DNA from: Bacillota bacterium
GTDB lineage: Bacteria; Bacillota; Clostridia; Peptostreptococcales; Anaerovoracaceae
DNA: 5,385 bases
NCBI GenBank assembly: GCA_016280485.1
Contig: JAEEGU010000141.1
Span: 1-5,385 of the forward strand
Direction of reading: 5' to 3'
The notes below the pieces were generated by a model. That model was not told where the DNA came from. It ran no database searches and saw nothing but the letters and a program-made list of their open reading frames with translations. Position numbers and translations under genes: made by a program. Below are positions 1 to 5,385 of the stretch, piece by piece (position 1 is the stretch's first letter; every line of letters begins with the position of its first letter).

Positions 1-707
1 AGTTCACCCGCAAGCTGCTCGATTGTTCTTACAGTCAGGCCTTCGTCCTTTGCGCGGTGTGCAAGAATCAGCTGCTTCTTTTCGTCGGCTATATTGATGA
101 GCGCTCTCGCATGTCCCGAGGAAATTTCTCCCGCGATGACCATGCTGCGGATTTCCTCCGGCAACTTCAGAAGACGCAGTGCGTTTGCAATGTACGGTCT
201 GCTCTTTCCCACCGATTTTGAAACCTGCTCTTGAGTAAGTCCGTAAGCGCTTATCATTTTGTCGAAAGCATCTGCTTCTTCGATAGCGTTTAAGTCCTCA
301 CGCTGCAGGTTTTCAATAATTGCAAAGAGCATGTTCTGCTCGTCGGTAAGCTCTCTTACAAGACAAGGAACTTCCTTTAAATCTGCCTTGCGCGCAGCCC
401 TGTATCTGCGTTCGCCGGCAACGATTTCGTATCCCTTTTTTACCTTTCTGACAATCAGCGGTTCTATTATTCCGTGCTCCAGGATAGAGTCCGCAAGCTC
501 CGCGATTTTTTCCTCGTCGAAGTTTTGTCTCGGCTGATCCTGGTTTGGACGGATTTCATTTATATCTATATTTTGGACCGCGTTTTCCAAATCAACGGAA
601 TCCTTTGCACTGCGGACCTTGCTGTCGGAGTTTTTGATTTCGGCGGTGCCGAAAAGATCCTCAAGCCCTCTGCCCAGTCCTCTTTTTTCCTTTACCTTGC
701 CTGCCAT
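1..707 (-). CDS. parB: ParB/Spo0J chromosome-partitioning protein, 5' part (C-terminus beyond left edge)
   Basis: ParB binds parS, loads as a CTP-dependent sliding clamp, spreads along the origin region and recruits SMC while stimulating ParA. I translated 235 codons without a stop before the window ends, so the C-terminal dimerisation domain is missing from view. The N-terminus KRGLGRGLEDLF (residues 8-19) is the usual ParA-contacting start of the family. The ParB/Srx CTP-binding domain follows: HGIIEPLIV (78-86), GERRYRAARKA (98-108) and ENLQRED (132-138). A helix-turn-helix parS-reading region comes next, LTQEQVSKSVGKSRPYIANA (157-176), then GHARALI (198-204). The ATG at 707 is chosen because AGGAG lies 7 nt upstream inside the end of parA. 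Only one base separates it from the parA stop, which implies translational coupling. Two matching parS sites lie within 2 kb. Identity is seen directly from the motifs; the functions are those known for the family. Confidence 0.97.
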   Translation of the reverse strand, partial: MAGKVKEKRGLGRGLEDLFGTAEIKNSDSKVRSAKDSVDLENAVQNIDINEIRPNQDQPRQNFDEEKIAELADSILEHGIIEPLIVRKVKKGYEIVAGERRYRAARKADLKEVPCLVRELTDEQNMLFAIIENLQREDLNAIEEADAFDKMISAYGLTQEQVSKSVGKSRPYIANALRLLKLPEEIRSMVIAGEISSGHARALINIADEKKQLILAHRAKDEGLTVRTIEQLAGE

Positions 708-708
708 A

Positions 709-1482
709 CTAATTCTCCTCTAAATCCAGGAACTCTTCCGCAAATTCCATATATGCCTCTGCTCCCTTTGACTTCGGATCGTATTCCGTAATCGGCATAC
801 CGAAGCTCGGTGCCTCCGCCAGTCTTACGTTGCGCGGAATAACCGTCGTATATACCTTTCCTTTGAAGTATTTCTTTACTTCCTGTACGACCTGAATGGA
901 GAGGTTCGTTCTGCCGTCAAACATGGACAGAATTACACCCTGTATCTCAAGCTTTGGATTATGTGACTTTTTAACAAGATCGATGGTGCTGACAAGCTGG
1001 GTTACACCCTCGAGCGCATAGAATTCGCACTGAATCGGAATCAGCACACTGTCTACTGCGGTCAGCGAGTTAATTGTGAGAAGTCCAAGCGAAGGCGGGC
1101 AATCGATAAAGATATAGTCGTATTTGTTCTTTACGGCATCGATTGCTGCCTTGAGTCTGCGCTCTCTGCCCTCGCCCATTTTTACAAGCTCTATTTCCGC
1201 ACCTGCAAGATTTACGGATGCCGGTATGATGTCGAGATTCTTGACCGATGTGTGCAGAATGCTCTTTTCCACGGATGCCTTTTTGTCCACCAAAATATCA
1301 TAGCTGGTGTAATCGAGGTCGTCCTTTGCGATTCCGACACCGCTGGTCGTATTGCCCTGCGGGTCGATGTCGATAATGAGCACCTTTTTATTTTTTATGG
1401 CAAGACATGCTGCCAGATTAATATTTGTTGTTGTTTTACCAACGCCACCCTTTTGATTAAAAATTGCTATTGCTTTACCCAA
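709..1482 (-). CDS. parA: ParA/Soj chromosome-partitioning ATPase
   Basis: ParA-family ATPase (MinD/ParA P-loop group) that dimerises on ATP, binds DNA nonspecifically and works with ParB at parS in origin segregation; in Bacillus Soj also controls DnaA. From the TTG start the protein is 257 residues, close to B. subtilis Soj. Visible motifs are the deviant Walker A KGGVGKTT (11-18) with its signature first lysine, Walker A' DIDPQGN (38-44), Walker B IFIDCPPSLGLLT (124-136), QCEFYALEG (151-159), MFDGRTNLS (187-195) and IPRNVRLAEAPSFGMPI (215-231). An in-frame ATG at 1527 would add 15 residues, but it has no Shine-Dalgarno sequence and overlaps the probable -10 box. The TTG at 1482 has AGGAGG 8 nt upstream and gives the canonical N-terminus MGKAIAIFNQKGG. 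The gene is separated from rsmG by a terminator and a parS site, so it probably heads a parA-parB operon. Confidence 0.96.
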   Translation of the reverse strand: MGKAIAIFNQKGGVGKTTTNINLAACLAIKNKKVLIIDIDPQGNTTSGVGIAKDDLDYTSYDILVDKKASVEKSILHTSVKNLDIIPASVNLAGAEIELVKMGEGRERRLKAAIDAVKNKYDYIFIDCPPSLGLLTINSLTAVDSVLIPIQCEFYALEGVTQLVSTIDLVKKSHNPKLEIQGVILSMFDGRTNLSIQVVQEVKKYFKGKVYTTVIPRNVRLAEAPSFGMPITEYDPKSKGAEAYMEFAEEFLDLEEN

Positions 1483-1490
1483 AGTAAGCT

Positions 1491-1496
1491 CCTCCT
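1491..1496 (-). promoter_or_regulatory. Shine-Dalgarno sequence of parA (decides a TTG start)
   Basis: AGGAGG, inside a longer GAGAGGAGGAG run, with an 8-nt spacer to TTG at 1482. It supports TTG rather than the ATG at 1527 as the parA start. Confidence 0.85.
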
Positions 1497-1518
1497 CTCT
1501 AATTTCCTTCCACATGAT

Positions 1519-1524
1519 ATTATA
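1519..1524 (-). promoter_or_regulatory. Probable -10 box of the parA-parB promoter
   Basis: A perfect TATAAT lies on the minus strand about 37 bp before the TTG start of parA, in an AT-rich stretch downstream of the rsmG terminator. Initiation near 1512 would give a leader of about 30 nt holding the strong Shine-Dalgarno. No convincing -35 hexamer is visible at 16-18 bp; the region there is T-rich (TTTTTTG). The promoter call is therefore an inference from the -10 match and its position. Confidence 0.45.
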
Positions 1525-1583
1525 CATTATGACAGCAAAAAATACTACTAGTTTAAAGTGAAAGATATGTGAAAAACAGGAAA

Positions 1584-1599
1584 TGTTTCACGTGAAACA
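1584..1599. other. parS centromere site (rsmG-parA intergenic)
   Basis: TGTTTCACGTGAAACA, a perfect 16-bp palindrome identical to the conserved parS sequence bound by ParB/Spo0J. It lies about 100 bp upstream of the parA start and touches the U-tract of the rsmG terminator. ParB encoded in this window is the expected ligand. Confidence 0.97.
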
Positions 1600-1626
1600 A
1601 AAGGGAAGTCTCTGCGGACTTCCCTT
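1595..1626 (-). terminator. Intrinsic terminator after rsmG, overlapping parS
   Basis: Ten bases after the rsmG stop codon, the minus strand has a perfect 10-bp stem (AAGGGAAGTC at 1626-1617 pairing with GACTTCCCTT at 1610-1601) around a 6-nt loop, followed by TTGTTT. The U-rich tail at 1600-1595 is partly the TGTTT arm of parS. The structure separates rsmG transcription from parA-parB. Confidence 0.85.
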
Positions 1627-1635
1627 GCAATTGCT

Positions 1636-2346
1636 TTATTTTAGAGGTTCTTTTGCCGGTGTTCCCGGTTTTCTCGGATACTTTTTCGGTGTATCCTTTA
1701 CCTTTTTGTAAATCAAAATATTATGTTCGAAATTTATATGGTCTCCCTGCGGAACGAATATTTCTTTTAGTTCCCCGCCGAGCAAGCTCGGGGCTTTGCC
1801 TGCTGCCTTTATTTCATTTTCCGCCTCCGGACCCTTGTAAGCACAAAAGTGGCCGCCCACCTTCACAAACGGCAGGCAGTATTCGGAAAGTGTAGCCAGG
1901 TTCGCCACCGCGCGGCTTACACAGAGATCAAAGCACTCTCTGAACTCGGACTTTTGGCCGAGCTCTTCGGCACGACCGTGGAAAACATCAACGTTCGAAA
2001 CCGCCAGACCTTCGCAGAGCTCATTTATTATTTTCAGCCTTTTATTAAGTGAATCCATCAGGACAAATTTCTTGTCCGGGTATATAAACGCCAGCGGAAT
2101 TCCGGGAAAGCCCGCACCCGTTCCGACATCGATTATAAAATTCGCATTCTTTATTTCTTCCCTGCCCGCAATAAGCACGCTGTCTATGAAATGCTTTTGA
2201 ATAAATTCCTTGCGGTCGGTGATCGCCGTCAGGTTCACCTTTTCGTTCCACTTAAGGACATCTTCCATATATGAAACAAACCGACCCATCATCCTGTCGG
2301 TTACCTCTATTCCGTTTTCCTTTAAAATCTTTTGAAGTTCATCCAT
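1636..2346 (-). CDS. rsmG: 16S rRNA (guanine-N7) methyltransferase RsmG (GidB)
   Basis: SAM-dependent methyltransferase that makes m7G at the 530-loop guanine of 16S rRNA (G527 in E. coli numbering); loss gives low-level streptomycin resistance in several bacteria. It has 236 residues, matching the family's usual 210-240. Visible motifs are WNEKVNLTAI (33-42), KHFIDSV (51-57), the SAM-binding glycine loop IIDVGTGAGFPGIPLAF (71-87), the ribose-contacting acidic turn LMDSLNKRLKII (96-107), SRAVANL (144-150) and the basic family tail YPRKPGTP (223-230). The ATG at 2346 gives the standard N-terminus and has a modest Shine-Dalgarno, AGGGA, 7 nt upstream. It lies 95 bp downstream of the shikimate-kinase-like gene, with a parS site between, and ends in a strong terminator. 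No clear promoter is visible directly upstream, so it may be read through from the mnmE-mnmG side. Confidence 0.97.
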   Translation of the reverse strand: MDELQKILKENGIEVTDRMMGRFVSYMEDVLKWNEKVNLTAITDRKEFIQKHFIDSVLIAGREEIKNANFIIDVGTGAGFPGIPLAFIYPDKKFVLMDSLNKRLKIINELCEGLAVSNVDVFHGRAEELGQKSEFRECFDLCVSRAVANLATLSEYCLPFVKVGGHFCAYKGPEAENEIKAAGKAPSLLGGELKEIFVPQGDHINFEHNILIYKKVKDTPKKYPRKPGTPAKEPLK

Positions 2347-2382
2347 AATCTTTTCCCTATTAAAACACTTCCTGCCCGCGAG

Positions 2383-2400
2383 GCATCCAATTTCGGATGC
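2383..2400 (-). other. Small hairpin in the leader of rsmG
   Basis: GCATCC and GGATGC form a 6-bp stem with a 6-nt loop in the 95-bp gap before rsmG. It is not followed by a T-run, so it does not look like an intrinsic terminator. A weaker CCGT/ACGG pairing sits just upstream at 2402-2419. A role in processing or in leader structure is possible but unproven. Confidence 0.3.
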
Positions 2401-2424
2401 GCCGTGCCGGCCGAAACGGGTTAA

Positions 2425-2440
2425 TGTTTCACGTGAAACA
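2425..2440. other. parS centromere site (between the shikimate-kinase-like gene and rsmG)
   Basis: TGTTTCACGTGAAACA, a second perfect copy of the 16-bp ParB site, 841 bp from the first and flanking the other side of rsmG. It begins one base after the stop codon of the upstream gene. Being intergenic, it is free of coding constraint. Confidence 0.97.
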
Positions 2441-2441
2441 A

Positions 2442-2987
2442 TTAGCGCAACCCTTGATATAAGCGGGTTCTGAGCTCGTAATTCTTCTTAAACTGAGCAA
2501 AGCGCTCTTCGTCCGAACCGAACTGCATATACGCATAAGGTATGCTCTTGTCATCCTTTGCGTTGGCCCACATTTCCTCAAGGGGCAGCTCCACAACAAC
2601 CCTTTCCTGTCCTTTCAATATTTCATAGCACTGATCGTCGAGAACAATCCCGTCCCCGCACGCAACGACTAAGTTTTCCGGATATGTTTCATTCTTTGCC
2701 ATGCCGATTTCAAAATCCGGATTAACCAGCTTTGACAAAATCTCGTATTCACAATTTCTGAGCGCATGTTCTCCATGCCCCATGCAAATTTTGAGCAAAC
2801 TCCTCCCATCGAGCCTTTCAATCTCCTTTAACATATCCAAGACCTCGAACGGAGGATTTGGTAAAATTCCTTGACAATATTTTCCAATCGTCTGACTTTT
2901 CTGAGCCCCAGAATTGAGTTCTGACGCGATTTTTTTGGCCACCTCAGGGGATTTTACCCCCAGGTATCCTAAAACGAATATACGCAA
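2442..2987 (-). CDS. Shikimate-kinase-like protein, probable pseudoenzyme
   Basis: This 181-residue protein (from TTG) reads like shikimate kinase without its catalytic parts. Retained: beta1/loop/helix MRIFVLGYLGVKSPEVAKKIA (1-21), the DxxKEIExxxGxS block (51-63) that follows the shikimate-binding DxD in true enzymes, GEHALRNCEYEIL (72-84) with the substrate arginine at R77, NLVVACGDGIVL (105-116) in place of the GGG loop, PLEEMW (135-140), DKSIP (146-150) and the adenine-side RxxLY (173-177). Changed: in an ungapped alignment the Walker A lysine is S13 and the following Ser is P14; the second Asp of DxD is L53; the middle Gly of GGG is D112; the LID arginine is I149. About 20 extra residues separate helix 1 from the DxD region. 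The start at 2987 is chosen because GGGAGG lies 8 nt upstream; a TTG at 3008 is the alternative. I see no aro genes nearby. The homology is inferred by eye from motif order; the function is unknown. Confidence 0.75.
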   Translation of the reverse strand: MRIFVLGYLGVKSPEVAKKIASELNSGAQKSQTIGKYCQGILPNPPFEVLDMLKEIERLDGRSLLKICMGHGEHALRNCEYEILSKLVNPDFEIGMAKNETYPENLVVACGDGIVLDDQCYEILKGQERVVVELPLEEMWANAKDDKSIPYAYMQFGSDEERFAQFKKNYELRTRLYQGLR

Positions 2988-2995
2988 AATTAGAG

Positions 2996-3001
2996 CCTCC
3001 C
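2996..3001 (-). promoter_or_regulatory. Shine-Dalgarno sequence of the shikimate-kinase-like gene (decides a TTG start)
   Basis: GGGAGG with an 8-nt spacer to TTG at 2987. The alternative TTG at 3008 lies upstream of this site and has nothing comparable. A short hairpin, GCGG/CCGC with a 6-nt loop (3015-3002), directly abuts it and could limit ribosome access. Confidence 0.75.
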
Positions 3002-3023
3002 GCGGCAAAAACCGCTATTTTTC

Positions 3024-3071
3024 AACACCTCATCCGTCACTACGTGCCACCTTCCCCTCGAGGGGAAGGCT
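3024..3071. repeat. Palindromic intergenic repeat (REP/MITE-like)
   Basis: A perfect 20-bp palindrome at 3050-3069 (CCTTCCCCTC followed by its reverse complement) is flanked by CCTCATCCGTCAC (3028-3040) and a short CAC-TAC-GTG turn (3038-3046). The combination 'CTCATCCGTCAC...GTGCCACCTTCCCC' resembles, from memory, a repeat scattered through intergenic regions of gut Clostridia; I could not verify this by search. It encodes nothing. It has no U-tract on the minus strand, so it is a poor intrinsic terminator for mnmG, though its strong hairpin could stabilise an mRNA 3' end. The outer boundaries are approximate. Confidence 0.6.
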
Positions 3072-3140
3072 TGTGTTGTTGATCATCCATCACCTGTGTT
3101 GTTGATCATCCATCACCTGTATTGTTGGTTACACATCACT
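3072..3140. repeat. 23-bp tandem repeat, two perfect copies plus one diverged copy
   Basis: Units lie at 3072-3094 and 3095-3117 (identical, starting TGTGTTGTTGATCATCC and ending ATCACC) and at 3118-3140 (6 of 23 positions differ). Each perfect unit contains the palindrome TGATCA. The array fills most of the gap between mnmG and the next gene and directly abuts the palindromic repeat. No function is evident. Confidence 0.85.
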
Positions 3141-3152
3141 AATACCGATAAA

Positions 3153-5030
3153 CTATTGTCTCTGACTTCTTTTATTTTTTTCCAGATATATCAGCAGCAC
3201 ATTTATGTCCGCCGGAGATACTCCGGAGATTCTTGACGCCTGTCCTATGGAAAGTGGCTTCACCGCGGACAATTTTTCGATAGCTTCGATGCGAAGAGAA
3301 TCCACTGCCGAATAATCAAAATCCGGATCCAGCTTTTTACCCTCAAGCTTCTTAAATTTTTCTATCTGATGTTCCTGTTTTACGATATATCCTTCGTATT
3401 TTATTTGAACCTCAAGCTGGGCAATGGCGTGCTGCGATAAAGCAGGCCTATCCGCATCTATTTCGCCCAAAATCTCATAATTTATTTCCGGTCTCTTCAA
3501 AATTTCGGTTAAAGTTGCCCTGTTTTGCAGAGGTGTACTCCCGTGGGCGGATAACCACTCGTTAATTTCTGTCGGCGTCACCCAAGTTTCATCCAATCTC
3601 TTTCTTTCGGACTCAACCTGCTCCTTTTTTGCCAAAAACCTCTCGTATCTTTCCTCCGAAACCAGACCAATCTTATGTCCGCGCTCCGTGAGACGCAAAT
3701 CTGCGTTGTCCTGACGCAAAACCAGGCGATATTCCGCGCGGCTTGTCATAATCCTGTACGGTTCATCCGTACCCTTTGTAACCATATCGTCAATCAGAAC
3801 GCCAATATAGCCTTCGCTTCTGTCCAAAATGAACGGCTCGCGTCCCGAAATTTTAAGCGCCGCATTTATCCCGGCGATAAGTCCCTGTGCAGCGGCCTCC
3901 TCATAACCCGAGCTGCCGTTAAACTGTCCCGCACAGAACAAATTTTTAATATCCTTACTCTCAAGCGACAAATTAAGCGACAGCGGATTTATGCAATCAT
4001 ACTCAATCGCGTATGCAGGCCTTGTAATCCTTATATTTTCAAGGCCCGGGATGGTTTTATAAAATGCTGCCTGCACATCCTCGGGAAGCGAAGTGCTCAT
4101 TCCCTGGATATACATTTCATCTGTATTAAGGCCCTCCGGCTCGATAAAGAGCTGATGTCTCTCCTTATCCTTGAATCTCTGAAGCTTTGTCTCTATGCTC
4201 GGACAATATCTGGGACCGATTCCCTCGATTTCACCGGTAAAAAGCCCGCTCCTATGATAATTTTCATTTATAATGCGATGTGTTTCTTCATTCGTATAGG
4301 AAAGCCAGCACGAAACCTGATCCTTCGAAAGCTCGTCATTCATAAACGAAAACGGCACAATGTGCTCATCGCCCTTTTGTTCCGTCATTTTTGAATAATC
4401 GAGACTCTGCGACAGAGCTCTCGCCGGAGTTCCCGTTTTGAACCTGCGAAGCTTCATTCCGTGGCGGGCCAGGCTGTCCGCAAGCTCCACCGACGGCGCA
4501 AGTCCGTTCGGTCCCGACTGAAAACTGCTCTCGCCGATAAAAATCTTACCGCGCAAAAACGTTCCCGTTGCAATAACCACGGCCTTTGCATGATAAATCG
4601 CACCCGTCCGGAGAACTACTCCTACAGCAGCACCATCTTCGACAAGCAAATCAACAACCTCACCCTGCTTTAAATCCAGGTTCGGCGTAAGCTCCAGCGT
4701 CTTCTTCATCTGATCGTGATAAGCATGCTTGTCCGCCTGCGCACGCAGGGAATGAACCGCCGGACCCTTTGCTGTATTAAGCATACGGCTCTGGATAAAG
4801 GTTTTGTCGATGCAAAGCCCCATTTCGCCACCGAGTGCATCGATCTCGCGCACCAAATGTCCTTTTCCGGTTCCTCCGATTGCCGGATTGCAAGCCATCA
4901 TAGCAACAGCTTCCAAATTTATAGAAAGTACAAGGGTTTTGTTTCTCATCCTCGCTGCAGCAAGCCCCGCCTCGCATCCCGCATGGCCGGCACCTATTAC
5001 TACAACATCATAGCTTCCCATTTCGTACAT
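3153..5030 (-). CDS. mnmG: tRNA uridine-5-carboxymethylaminomethyl modification enzyme MnmG (GidA)
   Basis: FAD-dependent partner of MnmE; together they install the (carboxymethyl)aminomethyl group at C5 of wobble U34 in tRNAs reading NNA/NNG codons, using methylene-tetrahydrofolate. The 625-residue length fits the family (about 620-630). Motifs: FAD-binding GAGHAG (13-18), ACNPAIGGTGKGHLVREIDALGG (46-68) with conserved C47, TGTFLRGKIFIG (155-166), RFKTGTPAR (196-204), GPRYCPSIE (272-280) with the second conserved cysteine C276, and the GQFNGSSGYEEAAAQG block (368-383), which in most homologues I recall reads NGT[TS]GYEEAA. The C-terminal helical region ends with SGVSPADINVLLIYLEK, which binds MnmE and tRNA in the family. 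The ATG at 5030 has AGGAG 8 nt upstream, better than the internal ATG three codons later. It follows mnmE by 22 bp, so the two are co-transcribed. No intrinsic terminator is visible after it. Confidence 0.98.
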   Translation of the reverse strand: MYEMGSYDVVVIGAGHAGCEAGLAAARMRNKTLVLSINLEAVAMMACNPAIGGTGKGHLVREIDALGGEMGLCIDKTFIQSRMLNTAKGPAVHSLRAQADKHAYHDQMKKTLELTPNLDLKQGEVVDLLVEDGAAVGVVLRTGAIYHAKAVVIATGTFLRGKIFIGESSFQSGPNGLAPSVELADSLARHGMKLRRFKTGTPARALSQSLDYSKMTEQKGDEHIVPFSFMNDELSKDQVSCWLSYTNEETHRIINENYHRSGLFTGEIEGIGPRYCPSIETKLQRFKDKERHQLFIEPEGLNTDEMYIQGMSTSLPEDVQAAFYKTIPGLENIRITRPAYAIEYDCINPLSLNLSLESKDIKNLFCAGQFNGSSGYEEAAAQGLIAGINAALKISGREPFILDRSEGYIGVLIDDMVTKGTDEPYRIMTSRAEYRLVLRQDNADLRLTERGHKIGLVSEERYERFLAKKEQVESERKRLDETWVTPTEINEWLSAHGSTPLQNRATLTEILKRPEINYEILGEIDADRPALSQHAIAQLEVQIKYEGYIVKQEHQIEKFKKLEGKKLDPDFDYSAVDSLRIEAIEKLSAVKPLSIGQASRISGVSPADINVLLIYLEKNKRSQRQ

Positions 5031-5052
5031 GTTCTCTACTCCTATAGGCGTA

Positions 5053-5385
5053 TTACTTCCCTAAGCAAAACTTCTTGAAAATTTCATTGATTATATCGTC
5101 ACTTGCCGTCTCTCCGGTGATCTCACCCAAAAGCTCGTACGCATTCCGAACATCGATTTCTATAATATCAAGCGGCTCCCTCGCAGCGGTCGCCACTGAC
5201 GCATCGGACACAGCATCTGCTGCCTCATCCAAAAGCGAAATATGTCTGACATTAGTAATTGTAAGGCTTTCGCCCTGCCTAACATCTCCTCCGAAAACCT
5301 TTTCTTCGATGAAATCACTGAGTTCCTCAATGCCGGAGCCATTCTCCATGCTGGTGCGAATCACCTCTACTCCCGAAAGAGTACC
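5053..5385 (-). CDS. mnmE: tRNA modification GTPase MnmE (TrmE), C-terminal part
   Basis: Only the last 110 residues lie in the window; the N-terminal folate-binding domain and the G-domain motifs lie beyond the right edge. What is visible is the end of the G domain (VEVIRTSMENGSGIEELSDFI, the switch from the last strand to the following helix), then NVRHISLLDEAADAV and the helical domain with the conserved run LDIIEIDVRNAYELLGEITGE. The C-terminus is FCLGK, corresponding to the family's FC(I/L)GK box, whose cysteine is needed for the modification reaction. MnmE pairs with MnmG, encoded 22 bp downstream, in an alpha2-beta2 complex. There is no sign of disruption in the part seen. Confidence 0.97.
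   Translation of the reverse strand, partial: GTLSGVEVIRTSMENGSGIEELSDFIEEKVFGGDVRQGESLTITNVRHISLLDEAADAVSDASVATAAREPLDIIEIDVRNAYELLGEITGETASDDIINEIFKKFCLGK

Noticed and set aside
259..791. Overlapping plus-strand frames across parB and the end of parA
   Set aside because: The opposite strand encodes clear ParB and ParA motifs through the whole stretch; the serine-rich plus-strand translations are shadow frames.
1558..1578. GTGAAA half-sites upstream of parS as extra ParB sites
   Set aside because: Only short AT-rich half matches (GTGAAAGA, GTGAAAAAC) with no palindromic partner; likely chance.
2347..2441. Promoter for rsmG in the upstream gap (TTTAAT near 2361-2366, TTGGAT upstream)
   Set aside because: The spacing between the two boxes is about 20 bp and neither is a strong match, so I do not call a promoter.
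3050..3069. The 20-bp palindrome as the intrinsic terminator of mnmG
   Set aside because: On the minus strand it is followed by TGGCACG, with no T-run, so it lacks the second half of an intrinsic terminator.
3072..3140. Tandem repeats as a CRISPR array
   Set aside because: The units are directly contiguous with no spacers, and no cas genes are present.
3174..3182. A-rich run near the 3' end of mnmG as a programmed frameshift site
   Set aside because: The normal frame already ends at a usual MnmG length nine codons later, and the alternative frame leads to nothing recognisable.
3675..4394. Long plus-strand open frame (239 codons) antisense to mnmG
   Set aside because: It lies wholly inside the well-supported mnmG, has no recognisable domain and no good ribosome-binding site was noted; its composition is that of a reverse-complement shadow.

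Overview
The window is a replication-origin-proximal segment of a low- to moderate-GC Firmicute, most likely a member of the Clostridia. Three things point there: the mnmE-mnmG-rsmG-parA-parB gene order that bacteria such as Bacillus and Clostridium keep beside oriC, two perfect copies of the 16-bp ParB site parS, and a palindromic intergenic repeat of a kind I recall from gut Clostridia. I cannot name the genus. All genes read leftward (minus strand), and none shows a frameshift.

Layout in the direction of transcription, from right to left. The last 110 codons of mnmE enter from the right edge. They are followed after 22 bp by a complete mnmG; MnmE and MnmG form one tRNA wobble-uridine modification complex. 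A 165-bp gap then carries a 23-bp tandem repeat and a 20-bp perfect palindrome. Next is a 181-codon gene that I read as a catalytically degenerate shikimate kinase homologue; it sits where mnmG and rsmG are usually adjacent. One base after its stop codon lies the first parS site, and after it rsmG (16S rRNA m7G methyltransferase). rsmG ends in a strong intrinsic terminator whose U-tract runs into the second parS site. parA (soj) and parB (spo0J) follow as a tightly coupled pair with a plausible promoter of their own; parB runs off the left edge after 235 codons.

The window therefore combines a translation-fidelity group (tRNA modification by MnmEG, rRNA methylation by RsmG) with the chromosome-segregation system (ParA, ParB and two parS centromere sites). 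Two starts deserve correction relative to a naive longest-ORF call: parA and the shikimate-kinase-like gene both appear to start at TTG codons, each 8 nt from a strong Shine-Dalgarno sequence. No gene-free stretch exceeds 165 bp, and no tRNA, rRNA, CRISPR array or insertion sequence was seen. The item most worth pursuing is the shikimate-kinase-like pseudoenzyme.
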